Assembly: GCF_024347455.1 (NCBI RefSeq)
Contig: NZ_AP025483.1
Location: 1,426,001-1,490,000, forward strand
Direction of reading: 5' to 3'
DNA from: Vibrio echinoideorum
Lineage (GTDB): Bacteria; Pseudomonadota; Gammaproteobacteria; Enterobacterales; Vibrionaceae
Length of the DNA stretch: 64,000 nt
Both the position numbers and the translations under genes were made by a program. Under the pieces are notes generated by a model. It made no database searches and had not been told where the DNA came from. It saw only the letters and a program-made list of their open reading frames with translations. Of the stretch, positions 37,640-46,648 are shown one piece after another (the stretch's first letter is position 1; each line of letters starts with the position of its first letter).

Positions 37640-38140
37640 AAAATGGGAGACGCGGTGCAAATGTACCTTCATGTAAGTTGGAATCGTGCCAGAAGTCCAC
37701 TTATTGGCCTCTCGATGTCAAATCAATAGTGCAGAGCAGAGCCTGATTAATCTGATGTAGGCCGAGACAGGACATGTGTTCAACAATTATGTTGAATGAA
37801 AATGTACAGGAGTCGTATACGAGCTCCGTAAGTATGGCTTTGTAGTTTCCAAGAGCTTTTTATCACTTATTTACAGTGAACAATCTCAGTCACAGGCTGA
37901 AAAGAGAATAGTGAACTTAAAGTAGGTTGAGGCGTAGTTTGTTCATATTAATCGCATGAGCTATAGCGTGCGGCATTTCGTAAATAAACGGCTTTTTAAG
38001 GGTGATATAGTTCCGGTAAATATAAAACGTAAGCCATATTTTCTCGTAAATTGTATCGCCGTCACAACTTACGCTTAACCATCGAATGAATGCCCTAAAA
38101 CTATTGCGAAACGAGAAAGACGTAGTTATTATAATGAGCA
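37640..38140. other. Intergenic region with no recognised gene
   Basis: About 500 bp. A 78-codon minus-strand frame (37917-38153) and a short plus-strand open stretch near 37800-37920 match nothing I know and lack good ribosome sites. They may be remnants of a decayed element. Confidence 0.4.
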
Positions 38141-38142
38141 TA

Positions 38143-38153
38143 TAATCATACAA
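38143..38153. promoter_or_regulatory. Half operator TAATCATACAA before the dehydrogenase
   Basis: Right half CATACAA matches the inverted form of the 32560 site; left half degenerate. It lies 22 bp upstream of the ATG. Confidence 0.35.
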
Positions 38154-38174
38154 TACTATATTTGGAGTTTGAAC

Positions 38175-39056
38175 ATGACTAAACCTGTAATTGGTTTCAT
38201 TGGCCTAGGTCTTATGGGCGGCAACATGGTTGAAAACCTGCAAAAGCGCGGCTACCACGTAAACGTAATGGATCTAAGCGCTGAAGCTGTTGCTCGCGTT
38301 ACTGACCGTGGCAATGCGACTGCATTCACTTCTGCTAAAGAACTCGCTGCGGCAAGTGACATTGTTCAGTTTTGTCTTACAACTTCAGCTGTTGTTGAAA
38401 AAATCGTATACGGCGAAGACGGCGTTCTAGCGGGCATCAAAGAAGGCGCAGTACTAGTAGACTTCGGTACTTCTATCCCTGCTTCTACTAAGAAAATCGG
38501 CGCAGCTCTTGCTGAAAAAGGTGCGGGCATGATCGACGCTCCTCTAGGCCGTACTCCTGCACACGCTAAAGATGGTCTTCTGAACATCATGGCTGCTGGT
38601 GACATGGAAACTTTCAACAAAGTTAAACCTGTTCTTGAAGAGCAAGGCGAAAACGTATTCCACCTAGGTGCTCTAGGTTCAGGTCACGTTACTAAGCTTG
38701 TGAACAACTTCATGGGTATGACAACTGTTGCGACTATGTCTCAAGCTTTCGCTGTTGCTCAACGCGCTGGCGTTGATGGCCAACAACTGTTTGATATCAT
38801 GTCTGCAGGTCCATCTAACTCTCCGTTCATGCAATTCTGTAAGTTCTACGCAGTAGACGGCGAAGAGAAGCTAGGTTTCTCTGTTGCAAACGCAAACAAA
38901 GACCTTGGTTACTTCCTTGCTCTTTGTGACGAGCTAGGTACTGAGTCTCTAATCGCTCAAGGTACTGCAACAAGCCTACAAGCTGCTGTTGATGCAGGCA
39001 TGGGTAACAACGACGTACCAGTAATCTTCGACTACTTCGCTAAACTAGAGAAGTAA
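38175..39056 (+). CDS. Beta-hydroxyacid dehydrogenase family, candidate DEH reductase
   Basis: 293 residues from ATG 38175, chosen for GGAG 7 nt upstream; an in-frame TTG lies 6 nt earlier. The N-terminal Rossmann motif GFIGLGLMGGNM, the substrate-binding segment DAPLGRTPAHAKDG and the catalytic lysine K174 in GHVTKLVNNF place it with 3-hydroxyisobutyrate / tartronate semialdehyde reductases. In this setting the likely substrate is DEH, reduced with NAD(P)H to KDG, which KdgK then phosphorylates. A DEH reductase of this family in V. splendidus 12B01 is recalled but not checked. The SDR at 54326 is a second candidate for the same step. Confidence 0.85.
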   Translation: MTKPVIGFIGLGLMGGNMVENLQKRGYHVNVMDLSAEAVARVTDRGNATAFTSAKELAAASDIVQFCLTTSAVVEKIVYGEDGVLAGIKEGAVLVDFGTSIPASTKKIGAALAEKGAGMIDAPLGRTPAHAKDGLLNIMAAGDMETFNKVKPVLEEQGENVFHLGALGSGHVTKLVNNFMGMTTVATMSQAFAVAQRAGVDGQQLFDIMSAGPSNSPFMQFCKFYAVDGEEKLGFSVANANKDLGYFLALCDELGTESLIAQGTATSLQAAVDAGMGNNDVPVIFDYFAKLEK

Positions 39057-39103
39057 TCGACGTACGACCTCGCTAGGGTATTGCTTGTCTTCTAGGCGGC
39101 GAT

Positions 39104-39125
39104 ACCTCGGCGAGGTTCGTTTTTA
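39104..39125 (+). terminator. Probable terminator of the dehydrogenase gene
   Basis: ACCTC-GGC-GAGGT hairpin followed by TCGTTTTTAT. A longer pairing of ACCTCGC (39067) with GCGAGGT is also possible. Confidence 0.6.
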
Positions 39126-39474
39126 TCTGCAGTTCTGCTTTTTCGTAAATCCATTCATAACCGTTTCTTGCGTTCGTCCTTTCTTCCTTTCAAGCTCGCT
39201 TTGTTTCTTCCTTTTTGTGCCTCATTTCCTTTGCGTTACCCAAGCAAAGCTCTATTTATTTCTGTTCTTACTTTTACCTTTGTTCTAGTTAGTTCTACTT
39301 TGATTTCAACTTTCAACTTCATAAATCTTCAAGCAACTCTCCCTTCAGTAAGCCAATCGCCAATCTTTTGGTAAACAGAACCTTTAGTAAACTAAGCTAC
39401 TAGCATATCCGTCTCAAACGTTTAAAACCTACACTGACGTTGCATTACTCATCGATCGAATACTTAAAAAGAAA

Positions 39475-39685
39475 GCAAAAAAAAGCCCACACAGCTGGTG
39501 ACTATGTGGGCGTGCTCGGACGAGCCGTCTGAAAAAAAGGATGAACAATTTAAAGTGAAATAACGATTAACGAGATCCCCCGACAGTCTCTACGTTAAAA
39601 GTGTTCAATGACCTCAAAGCAAATTGCTTCAATTACCACTTTGAATTGAACAAAAGTATCCAGAAAGAACTTAAGTTTTGATTCA
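39475..39685 (-). ncRNA. Candidate structured small RNA of the alginate regulon
   Basis: On the minus strand, a sigma70-like promoter (TTGTAA, 17 nt, TATGGT at 39691-39696) overlaps a perfect TTGTAnTACAA operator (39709-39719). Transcription would start near 39685. The transcript folds into a long imperfect hairpin (about 39602-39652): TGTTCAAT with ATTGAACA, TCAAAG with CTTTGA, and inner AATTG-AAG-CAATT. A GAGA/TCTC hairpin then exposes a run of five G. It ends at a strong terminator, GCCCACA/TGTGGGC (39485-39511), followed by eight T. No ORF with a ribosome site is seen. Length would be about 200 nt. Strand is set by the T-run, which exists only on the minus side. Confidence 0.55.
39485..39511 (-). 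terminator. Intrinsic terminator of the candidate small RNA
   Basis: GCCCACA / TGTGGGC stem with trailing TTTTTTTT on the minus strand. No minus-strand protein gene lies upstream of it. Confidence 0.8.
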
Positions 39686-39708
39686 AATACACCATACCTT
39701 AGGGGTTA

Positions 39709-39719
39709 TTGTATTACAA
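39709..39719. promoter_or_regulatory. Putative operator TTGTATTACAA of the candidate small RNA
   Basis: Perfect palindromic halves. It lies about 450 bp from the chemoreceptor start but at promoter distance from the minus-strand transcript. Confidence 0.6.
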
Positions 39720-40015
39720 ATAAATGTTAAAACTTAATGCCTTTAGTGAATGGTTGGTTTGCGAAAGTGTGAGTTGTTCCTCACTTTTCTACGCAAACAG
39801 ATAACGCAGAAAAATTGATTTTAGTGAGGTGGATTATCGACGAAAATACCAACTTATCGCAGTGGATTCGATTTAATTACAAGTTTTTGCCTTTTTACTA
39901 TAGGTTGATAAAAGTTAAGACTAATAACTGATACCTATGTCACAGAGTGTTTTTAGTCATTTTAAATATATCAAAGTCGCTCACAGAAAGGATGGTTAAT
40001 TAAACATACAATATT

Positions 40016-40056
40016 AGTTGAAGTTGAAGTTGAAGTTGAAGTTGAAGTTGAAGTTG
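40016..40056. repeat. Hexanucleotide tandem repeat (AGTTGA, nearly 7 copies) upstream of the chemoreceptor
   Basis: Six exact AGTTGA units plus AGTTG, 106 bp before the chemoreceptor start. Such arrays change length by slippage and could alter promoter spacing. Confidence 0.9.
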
Positions 40057-40161
40057 TACGGATGTGTCGACATGAATACGCTGCGTTTCACCGTATCTAC
40101 GATAATGCAAAAAATAACCACTTTGTTCGGATGAAAATAATAGATATAGGTTGTACGGATA

Positions 40162-42087
40162 ATGAGTTTTATGAATTCAAAACTGTCTCTAGGGTTCAAA
40201 GGTAAGCTGATTTTGATGGTGGCGATCGTCAGTTCCAGTGCTCTGGTATTTACGAACTGGTTTACGCTCGACTTGGCCACAGATCAGGTCAACCAAACGA
40301 TATACAACGAGATCGACCACTCGCTAACGATAGAAATTAATCACATTGAAAATACCGTTCAGAGAACCATCGATACCGTAAATTCAGTTGCACAAGAGTT
40401 CATGAAGTCACCATACCAGGTACCTAACGAAGCGCTTATGCATTATGCCGCTAAGCTAGGGGGCATTGACAAAATTGTGGTGGGTTTCGACGATGGACGT
40501 TCTTATACATCTCGGCCTTCTGAGTCTTTCCCTAACGGTGTTGGGCTAAAAGAAAAATACAACCCAACGACTCGCCCTTGGTATCAACAAGCGAAACTGA
40601 AGTCAGGTTTATCTTTTAGTGACTTATTTTTCACTAAGAGTACTCAAGTACCTATGATAGGTGTGACGTATTCGTATCAAGACCGCGTAATCATGGCAGA
40701 CATTCGATTTGATGACTTAAAAGCGCAACTCGAACAGTTGGATGGCATTTACGAAGCGAAAGGCATCATTGTTGATGAAAGAGGGATGGTTGTTGCTTCA
40801 ACAATAGAGAACGTTCTTCCGCAAACCAATGTATCTTCTGCGGATACTCGTATGAAATTAAACAGCGCGATAGAACTGCCTGATCAGTTTATTGAAGGCG
40901 TGATTAATGGTTACTCAAGAATCTTGATGGCTAAAAAGGTTGATATCGGTAACCAAAAAGAGTGGTACATGATATCCAGTATCGACCCCGAGTTAGCTCT
41001 TGATCAATTGAATGGTGTGATGTCGAGTACTCGAATTCTGATTGTAGCTTGTGTATTTGGTTCGGTGATATTGATGATATTGCTTCTGAATCGTTTCTAC
41101 CGCCCAATCGTATCACTTCGTAAGATTGTTCATGATTTGTCTCAAGGTAATGGTGATTTAACTCAAAGATTGGTAGAGAAGGGTAATGATGACTTGGGGC
41201 ATATCGCTAAAGACATCAACTTGTTCATCATTGGCTTGCAAGAAATGGTTAAAGACGTGAAATTCAAGAACTCAGATTTGGATACCAAAGTCTTAAGTAT
41301 TCGAGAAGGTTGTAAAGAAACCAGCGATGTATTGAAAGTTCATACAGACGAAACCGTTCAAGTTGTCTCTGCGATTAATGGGCTTTCAGAAGCGTCAAAC
41401 GAAGTTGAAAAGAGCTCTCAATCGGCGGCAGACGCAGCGCGAGATGCGGCTGCGTTCAGTGATGAGACCAAGCAAATCAATACGGTGACTGAAACGTATA
41501 TCAGTGACCTTGAAAAGCAAGTGTGTACGACTTCCGACGACATTCGCTCTATGGCCAACGAAACGCAAAGTATACAGTCGATTGTCTCTGTGATTGGCGG
41601 TATTGCTGAACAAACCAACTTGCTGGCATTGAATGCGTCGATCGAAGCAGCGCGTGCCGGCGAACACGGCCGAGGTTTTGCTGTGGTGGCTGATGAAGTT
41701 CGTGCACTGGCTAATCGTACACAAATCAGCACCTCGGAAATAGAAGAAGCGCTGTTGGGTTTACAGTCGAAGTCGGATGGTCTAGTTAAATCGATTGAAC
41801 TGACCAAGAGTAATTGTGAGATGACTCGTGCTCAAGTTATCCAAGCGGTAAACATGCTGGCTAAGCTAACTGAGCAGATGGAAACCGTGAGCCGTTTCAA
41901 TAACGATATTTCTGGGTCGTCTGTGGAGCAAAATGCATTGATTCAGAGTATTGCTAAGAACATGCACAAGATTGAAAGCTTCGTTGAGGAGCTGAACAAG
42001 TTAAGCCAAGATCAACTGACAGAGTCGGCAGAAATCAAAACACTTAATGGTAGCGTCAGTGAGCTTATGAGCAGCTTTAAAGTTTAG
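40162..42087 (+). CDS. Methyl-accepting chemotaxis protein with periplasmic Cache-type sensor
   Basis: 641 residues. A membrane helix at about 14-35 is followed by a periplasmic double-Cache-like domain (about 40-285) with the [10 protein letters not shown] motif. A second membrane helix (about 290-312, ending LLLNRFYRP), a HAMP domain (about 313-365) and the cytoplasmic signalling domain follow. The signalling domain has the near-invariant hairpin tip in [20 protein letters not shown]. It relays ligand binding to CheA/CheW. Its place between the dehydrogenase and the PL7 lyases suggests it senses alginate or its oligomers; that is inference. A hexamer repeat sits in its upstream region. ATG 40171 is an alternative start. 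Confidence 0.92.
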   Translation: MSFMNSKLSLGFKGKLILMVAIVSSSALVFTNWFTLDLATDQVNQTIYNEIDHSLTIEINHIENTVQRTIDTVNSVAQEFMKSPYQVPNEALMHYAAKLGGIDKIVVGFDDGRSYTSRPSESFPNGVGLKEKYNPTTRPWYQQAKLKSGLSFSDLFFTKSTQVPMIGVTYSYQDRVIMADIRFDDLKAQLEQLDGIYEAKGIIVDERGMVVASTIENVLPQTNVSSADTRMKLNSAIELPDQFIEGVINGYSRILMAKKVDIGNQKEWYMISSIDPELALDQLNGVMSSTRILIVACVFGSVILMILLLNRFYRPIVSLRKIVHDLSQGNGDLTQRLVEKGNDDLGHIAKDINLFIIGLQEMVKDVKFKNSDLDTKVLSIREGCKETSDVLKVHTDETVQVVSAINGLSEASNEVEKSSQSAADAARDAAAFSDETKQINTVTETYISDLEKQVCTTSDDIRSMANETQSIQSIVSVIGGIAEQTNLLALNASIEAARAGEHGRGFAVVADEVRALANRTQISTSEIEEALLGLQSKSDGLVKSIELTKSNCEMTRAQVIQAVNMLAKLTEQMETVSRFNNDISGSSVEQNALIQSIAKNMHKIESFVEELNKLSQDQLTESAEIKTLNGSVSELMSSFKV

Positions 42088-42163
42088 TGTACTTACAACT
42101 AACATCTAATAGTTGTTAATTAGCCTTAATTTTCAATGATTTAAAATTATTCATCAAAATGAA

Positions 42164-42202
42164 AGCCACTCAATAACGTTCGCGTTTAGAGTGGCCTTTT
42201 TG
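42164..42202 (+). terminator. Intrinsic terminator of the chemoreceptor gene
   Basis: AGCCACTC / GAGTGGCC with inner AACG-TTCG-CGTT and a T-run. Confidence 0.8.
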
Positions 42203-42290
42203 CGTCCCTATCATATGAAAACGCCGTATTCATTGCTCATTTCACTTGATTTGTCGCATCTCACATTCTGATAATTACTCAATTGACATA

Positions 42291-42301
42291 AAATAGTACA
42301 A
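42291..42301. promoter_or_regulatory. Half operator AAATAGTACAA before the tandem PL7 lyase
   Basis: Right half GTACAA fits the operator; left half is degenerate. 43 bp upstream of the start. Confidence 0.3.
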
Positions 42302-42343
42302 ATATACATTATCACTTAACTCTTATGGATAAGTGAGATAAAT

Positions 42344-44095
42344 GTGAATAAGCCAATTTTTGTCGTCGTGCTCGCTTCGCTTACGTATGGCTGCGGTGGA
42401 AGCAGTTCAAATAGTTCAAGTGACAGCAATGACCCTTCTGATAACAGCAATCCAGGGATGTCTTATGGCGTTGTCGCACCTTACGATATCGCTAAGTATC
42501 AAAACATCCTTTCTAGTTCCGATCTTCAGGTATCTGATCCTAATGGAGAAGAAGGCAATAAAACCTCTGAAGTTAAAGATGGCGATTTCGATGGCTACAT
42601 CAGCGATTATTTTTACGCTGATGAAGAGACTGAGAATCTTATATTTAAAATGGCTAACTATAAGATGCGATCTGAAGTTCGCGAAGGAGGAAACTTCGAT
42701 GTTAATGAATCCGGTGTGAGGCGAAGCCTGTATGCAGAAATAAGCCTACCAGATATCGAACATTCAATGGCAAGTTCACCTGCTGATCACGATGAAGTGA
42801 CGCTGTTACAGATACATAATAAAGGTACGGACGAGAGTGGAACGGGTTATATTCCTCATCCGTTATTACGTGTGGTTTGGGAGCAAGAGCGAGATGGCAT
42901 TACAGGCCACTATTGGGCGGTAATGAAAAATAACGCCATTGATTGTAGCAGTGCTTCAGACTCTTCAAATTGTTATGCCACTTCTTATGATCGGTACGAT
43001 TTAGGAGAGGCGGATCTTGATAGCTTTACTAAGTTTGATCTTTCTATTTACCAGAATACATTGGCGATCAAAGTGAATGATGAAGTAAAAGTGAACCAAG
43101 ATATCGCCTATTGGGAACATCTCCTGAGCTATTTCAAAGCCGGTATCTATAACCAGTTTGAAAATGGTGAAGCCACGGCCTATTTCCAAGCGCTGAGATA
43201 TACCACAACTCAAATCAATGGCTCAAACGATTGGGATATTAGTGATTGGAAGTTGACGATTCCTGCTAGCAAAGACACTTGGTATGGAAGTGGCGGCGAT
43301 AGTGCTGCTGAATTAGAACCTGAGCGTTGCGAGTCGAGCAAAGACCTTCTCGCAAATGACCGTGATGTCTACCACAGCGATATTAACCTGTCTTATTTCA
43401 ATACTGATGAAGGGAGGATGCATTTTAGAACCGATATGGGGTATGGAACCTCAACTCAAAACTCTAGCTATATTCGTTCTGAATTAAGGGAGTTGTATCA
43501 AAGCAATACACAACCCGATTGCAGCACCAGTGATGAAGACACAAGCTGGTATTTGAATGACACCAGAACCAATAAAACCAGCCATGAGCTAACGGCAACT
43601 TTACGCATCGAAGACTACCCGAATATCAATAACCAAGATCCAAAAGTGGTACTTGGGCAAATTCATGGTTGGAAGATTAATCAAGCATTGGTGAAACTTC
43701 TTTGGGAAGGAGAGGATAAGCCAGTACGAGTAATACTGAACTCCGATTTTGAGCGCAATAATCAAGATTGCAGCGGTTGCGAACCATTCAGTGTTGAATT
43801 GGGTACATATACAGCCAGTGAAGAGTGGCGATATACGATTCGTGCTGACGAAGACGGTGTTTACCTGGCGACCCATGATTCAGATGGAACCAATACTGTT
43901 TCGCACTTGATTCCTTGGGTTGAGGATTACCAAGACAAAGATGGCGATACTGTTTCGCTAACGTCAGATTGGACATCCACAGATATCGCCTTCTATTTCA
44001 AGGCGGGTATTTATCCCCAATTTAAGCCAGATAGTGACTATGTAGGTGAGGTGTTTGATGTGAGCTTTAGTTCTTTACGAGCTGTGCATTTTTGA
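42344..44095 (+). CDS. Lipoprotein alginate lyase with two PL7 domains
   Basis: 583 residues starting with GTG (the overlapping ATG at 42342 stops at once). A short signal sequence ends at YGC-GGSSS, a lipobox-like site, followed by a Ser/Asn-rich tether. Two PL7 jelly-roll domains follow. The first (about 45-285) has MRSEVREG, LLQIHNKG and YFKAGIYNQ; the second (about 300-583) has IRSELREL, LGQIHGWK and YFKAGIYPQ. The catalytic R, Q, H and Y of PL7 are present in both. It is probably anchored to the outer membrane and makes the first endolytic cuts in alginate. Two PL7 domains in one chain are uncommon and may act on different block types. Confidence 0.9.
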   Translation: MNKPIFVVVLASLTYGCGGSSSNSSSDSNDPSDNSNPGMSYGVVAPYDIAKYQNILSSSDLQVSDPNGEEGNKTSEVKDGDFDGYISDYFYADEETENLIFKMANYKMRSEVREGGNFDVNESGVRRSLYAEISLPDIEHSMASSPADHDEVTLLQIHNKGTDESGTGYIPHPLLRVVWEQERDGITGHYWAVMKNNAIDCSSASDSSNCYATSYDRYDLGEADLDSFTKFDLSIYQNTLAIKVNDEVKVNQDIAYWEHLLSYFKAGIYNQFENGEATAYFQALRYTTTQINGSNDWDISDWKLTIPASKDTWYGSGGDSAAELEPERCESSKDLLANDRDVYHSDINLSYFNTDEGRMHFRTDMGYGTSTQNSSYIRSELRELYQSNTQPDCSTSDEDTSWYLNDTRTNKTSHELTATLRIEDYPNINNQDPKVVLGQIHGWKINQALVKLLWEGEDKPVRVILNSDFERNNQDCSGCEPFSVELGTYTASEEWRYTIRADEDGVYLATHDSDGTNTVSHLIPWVEDYQDKDGDTVSLTSDWTSTDIAFYFKAGIYPQFKPDSDYVGEVFDVSFSSLRAVHF

Positions 44096-44135
44096 CCGAG
44101 CCGATGCTTGAATAGCGATAACTGATACTAAAAAA

Positions 44136-44170
44136 AGGCCACATTAGATCCTAATCATGTGGTCTTTTTT
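44136..44170 (+). terminator. Intrinsic terminator of the tandem PL7 lyase
   Basis: GGCCACAT / ATGTGGTC stem (one G-U) followed by six T. Confidence 0.8.
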
Positions 44171-44464
44171 CTCTGAAAAATTGATCAACTTAACTAAAAA
44201 ATCGTCATTTTAAACGGATGATTTCTTTCCGTTTATCTACCGATATTGCATTCCTATTTTTTATACATTGTCTTTTATCAATAAGAAATGTGATCCAGTT
44301 AAAGTATGGTAAAACGGAAAGTGTCCTCAGTCTCATTTATTCAATGAAATGTTTTATTTGTATTATAAGATTACGTAATATTTCCATGTTATCGCAAATA
44401 TTGAGGTAGGAATTGCCTTATAGCTCGTGTTTGCTGATTTTTATGTCACCTACAAATACTGCCT

Positions 44465-44475
44465 TTGTATTATAA
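44465..44475. promoter_or_regulatory. Operator-like site TTGTATTATAA before the CBM32-PL7 lyase
   Basis: One mismatch to TTGTAnTACAA. It lies only 14 bp before the ATG, so bound regulator could block both transcription and the ribosome site. Confidence 0.45.
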
Positions 44476-44488
44476 TAATGGATTTAAT

Positions 44489-46057
44489 ATGAAAAAAATC
44501 ATTCTAAAAAGCTTACTTGCCTCTTCTATTATACTTGCGGTTGGTTGTGCGAGTACTAGCACGCCTAGCGTTGATTTCCCGAATAACAAAGAAACCGGTG
44601 AAGCTCTCCTAACGCCGGTTGCTATGACGGCTAGCAGCCATGATGGTAACGGCCCAGATCGCCTGTTTGACCAAGATCTAACAACACGTTGGTCTTCAGC
44701 GGGTGACGGCGAGTGGGCAATGTTGGACTATGGTTCAGTTCAAGAATTTGACGCTGTTCAAGCATCATTTAGCAAAGGTAACGAGCGTCAATCTAAATTT
44801 GATATTCAAGTTAGTGTTGATGGCGAAAGCTGGACGACAGTGCTTGAGAACCAAATGAGTTCTGGCAAAGCGATCGGTTTAGAGCGATTCCAATTTGAGC
44901 CTGCGGTTAAAGCCCGTTACGTACGATATGTTGGTCACGGTAACACCAAAAACGGTTGGAACAGTGTGACTGAACTAGCCGCTGTTAACTGTAATGTTAA
45001 CGCTTGTCCTACTAGCCACATTATTACTCCAGCAGTAGTAGCAGCAGAACAAGCAATGATCGCTGAAATGAAAGCAGCGGATAAAGCGCGTAAAGCAGCA
45101 CGTAAAGACCTACGTTCTGGTAATTTCGGTGTCGCAGCGGTTTACCCTTGTGAGACAACAGTGAAATGTGAAACACGCACTGCGCTACCTCTACCAACGG
45201 GCTTACCTGAGACACCTCTAGCAGGTAATGCACCTAGCGAAAACTTTGATATGACTCATTGGTACCTATCTCAGCCTTTCGATCATGATAAAAATGGCAA
45301 GCCTGATGATGTTTCTGAGTGGAACCTTGCAAACGGTTACCAACACCCTGAAATCTTCTATACCGCTGACGATGGCGGTCTAGTATTCAAGGCTTACGTG
45401 AAGGGTGTACGTACATCTAAAAACACTAAGTACGCACGTACTGAGCTTCGTGAAATGATGCGCCGTGGTGACCAATCTATTAGCACTAAAGGTGTTAACA
45501 AGAACAACTGGGTATTTTCAAGCGCGCCTGAATCAGATTTAGAAGCGGCAGCGGGTATCGATGGTGTTCTAGAAGCTACCTTGAAAATCGATCACGCAAC
45601 AACGACAGGTAATGCTAACGAAGTAGGCCGCTTTATCATTGGTCAGATTCACGATCAAAACGATGAGCCAATTCGTTTGTACTACCGTAAACTGCCAAAC
45701 CAAGCAACGGGTGCGGTTTACTTTGCACATGAGAGTCAAGATGCGACTAAAGAGGACTTCTACCCTCTAGTTGGTGGCATGACTGCTGAAGTGGGTGAAG
45801 ATGGTATCGCGCTTGGCGAAGTGTTCAGCTACCGCATCGCAGTTAAGGGTAACACGATGACTGTCACTCTAATGCGTGAAGGCAAAGACGACGTAATGCA
45901 AGTGGTTGATATGAGCGAAAGCGGCTACGACGCAGGTGGTAAGTACATGTACTTCAAAGCGGGTGTTTACAACCAAAACATCAGCGGCGACCTAGACGAT
46001 TACTCACAAGCGACTTTCTACCAGCTAGACGTATCGCACGATCAATACCAAAAGTAA
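44489..46057 (+). CDS. Lipoprotein alginate lyase, CBM32 plus PL7
   Basis: 522 residues from ATG 44489. The signal peptide ends at a lipobox (LAVGC-AS). A discoidin-like CBM32 follows (about 28-170, with ASSHDGNGPDRLFDQDLTTRW and ARYVRYVGHG). An Ala/Lys-rich helical linker (about 177-205) leads to a PL7 catalytic domain (about 230-520) with ARTELREMM, IGQIHDQN and YFKAGVYNQ. The architecture equals that of the V. splendidus AlyB I recall, in which CBM32 and a helix precede PL7. It is an endolyase at the cell surface, with the CBM32 helping bind alginate. The operator-like site sits unusually close to the start. Confidence 0.92.
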   Translation: MKKIILKSLLASSIILAVGCASTSTPSVDFPNNKETGEALLTPVAMTASSHDGNGPDRLFDQDLTTRWSSAGDGEWAMLDYGSVQEFDAVQASFSKGNERQSKFDIQVSVDGESWTTVLENQMSSGKAIGLERFQFEPAVKARYVRYVGHGNTKNGWNSVTELAAVNCNVNACPTSHIITPAVVAAEQAMIAEMKAADKARKAARKDLRSGNFGVAAVYPCETTVKCETRTALPLPTGLPETPLAGNAPSENFDMTHWYLSQPFDHDKNGKPDDVSEWNLANGYQHPEIFYTADDGGLVFKAYVKGVRTSKNTKYARTELREMMRRGDQSISTKGVNKNNWVFSSAPESDLEAAAGIDGVLEATLKIDHATTTGNANEVGRFIIGQIHDQNDEPIRLYYRKLPNQATGAVYFAHESQDATKEDFYPLVGGMTAEVGEDGIALGEVFSYRIAVKGNTMTVTLMREGKDDVMQVVDMSESGYDAGGKYMYFKAGVYNQNISGDLDDYSQATFYQLDVSHDQYQK

Positions 46058-46076
46058 TCTAACCGAATAAGCAATA

Positions 46077-46106
46077 GCCTCCAACTCCTAGAGCTCGGAG
46101 GTTTTT
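46077..46106 (+). terminator. Intrinsic terminator of the CBM32-PL7 lyase
   Basis: GCCTCC ... GGAGGT hairpin with an inner GAGCTC and a seven-T tail. Confidence 0.75.
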
Positions 46107-46605
46107 TTGTGTCTGTTATTTGGGCAGAAACCATCAGTTGTTAAAGGTAAACATATAGATTAAAAGCTGGTGGCTGACCTTAACTTCTGTTTTGAACATC
46201 CTCTTTCCGATCCCTAATCTAATATCCAACGCATAGCCTTTCATTCGTTCATAGACCTGCATCAATAAGCCATAGATTAACAATCTAGGGTGAGTGTTAA
46301 ACATTGGCTTAGGTTGCTTTTGGTTTGTTCAAACTGATCGCCATATCGCTATCAATACTTATATTTAACACTAGATACTAAGGGCAATTTATTGGCTGAT
46401 AATACCTTGCACCTAGGATGATTAGTTCTGGAAGTCATTGAATAAACAACGGGGTTTGTATTGGTAAACTGAAATTGAGTTGGCTATTAAAAGCCCAAAT
46501 AACAGGATGGAGAGGTTAGGAGATTACTACTTTTGAAGTTAAGGAGATTTTAGAGATTTAGGTGAGTAGGTTCGAGGTATATATTGGAATACCGATTACA
46601 AAAAA
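46107..46605. other. Intergenic region with no recognised gene
   Basis: About 500 bp between two converging terminators. I see no ORF, repeat or operator in it. Confidence 0.5.
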
Positions 46606-46626
46606 GCCTCTAGTAGAACTAGAGGC
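46606..46626 (-). terminator. Intrinsic terminator of the LamG lipoprotein gene
   Basis: Perfect stem GCCTCTAGT / ACTAGAGGC with a TTTTTT tail on the minus strand. Confidence 0.85.
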
Positions 46627-46648
46627 TATTGACGTAATCAAAGAGTTA

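Noticed and set aside
37917..38153. 78-codon minus-strand ORF upstream of the dehydrogenase
   Set aside because: No ribosome site or family resemblance, and it overlaps the promoter region of the dehydrogenase.
39085..39374. Two overlapping ORFs rich in Phe, Leu and Ser after the dehydrogenase
   Set aside because: The region is T-rich non-coding DNA just past a terminator; composition explains the hydrophobic frames.
40014..40280. 88-codon minus-strand ORF ending in an Asn-Phe repeat
   Set aside because: The peptide repeat is only the translation of the hexamer DNA array, and the ORF overlaps the chemoreceptor gene.
42344..44095. Fusion or frameshift artefact joining two lyase genes
   Set aside because: The reading frame is continuous, one signal peptide serves both domains, and a short linker joins them, so it is a genuine two-domain protein.
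44218..44409. 63-codon ORF before the CBM32-PL7 gene
   Set aside because: No ribosome site or conserved features.
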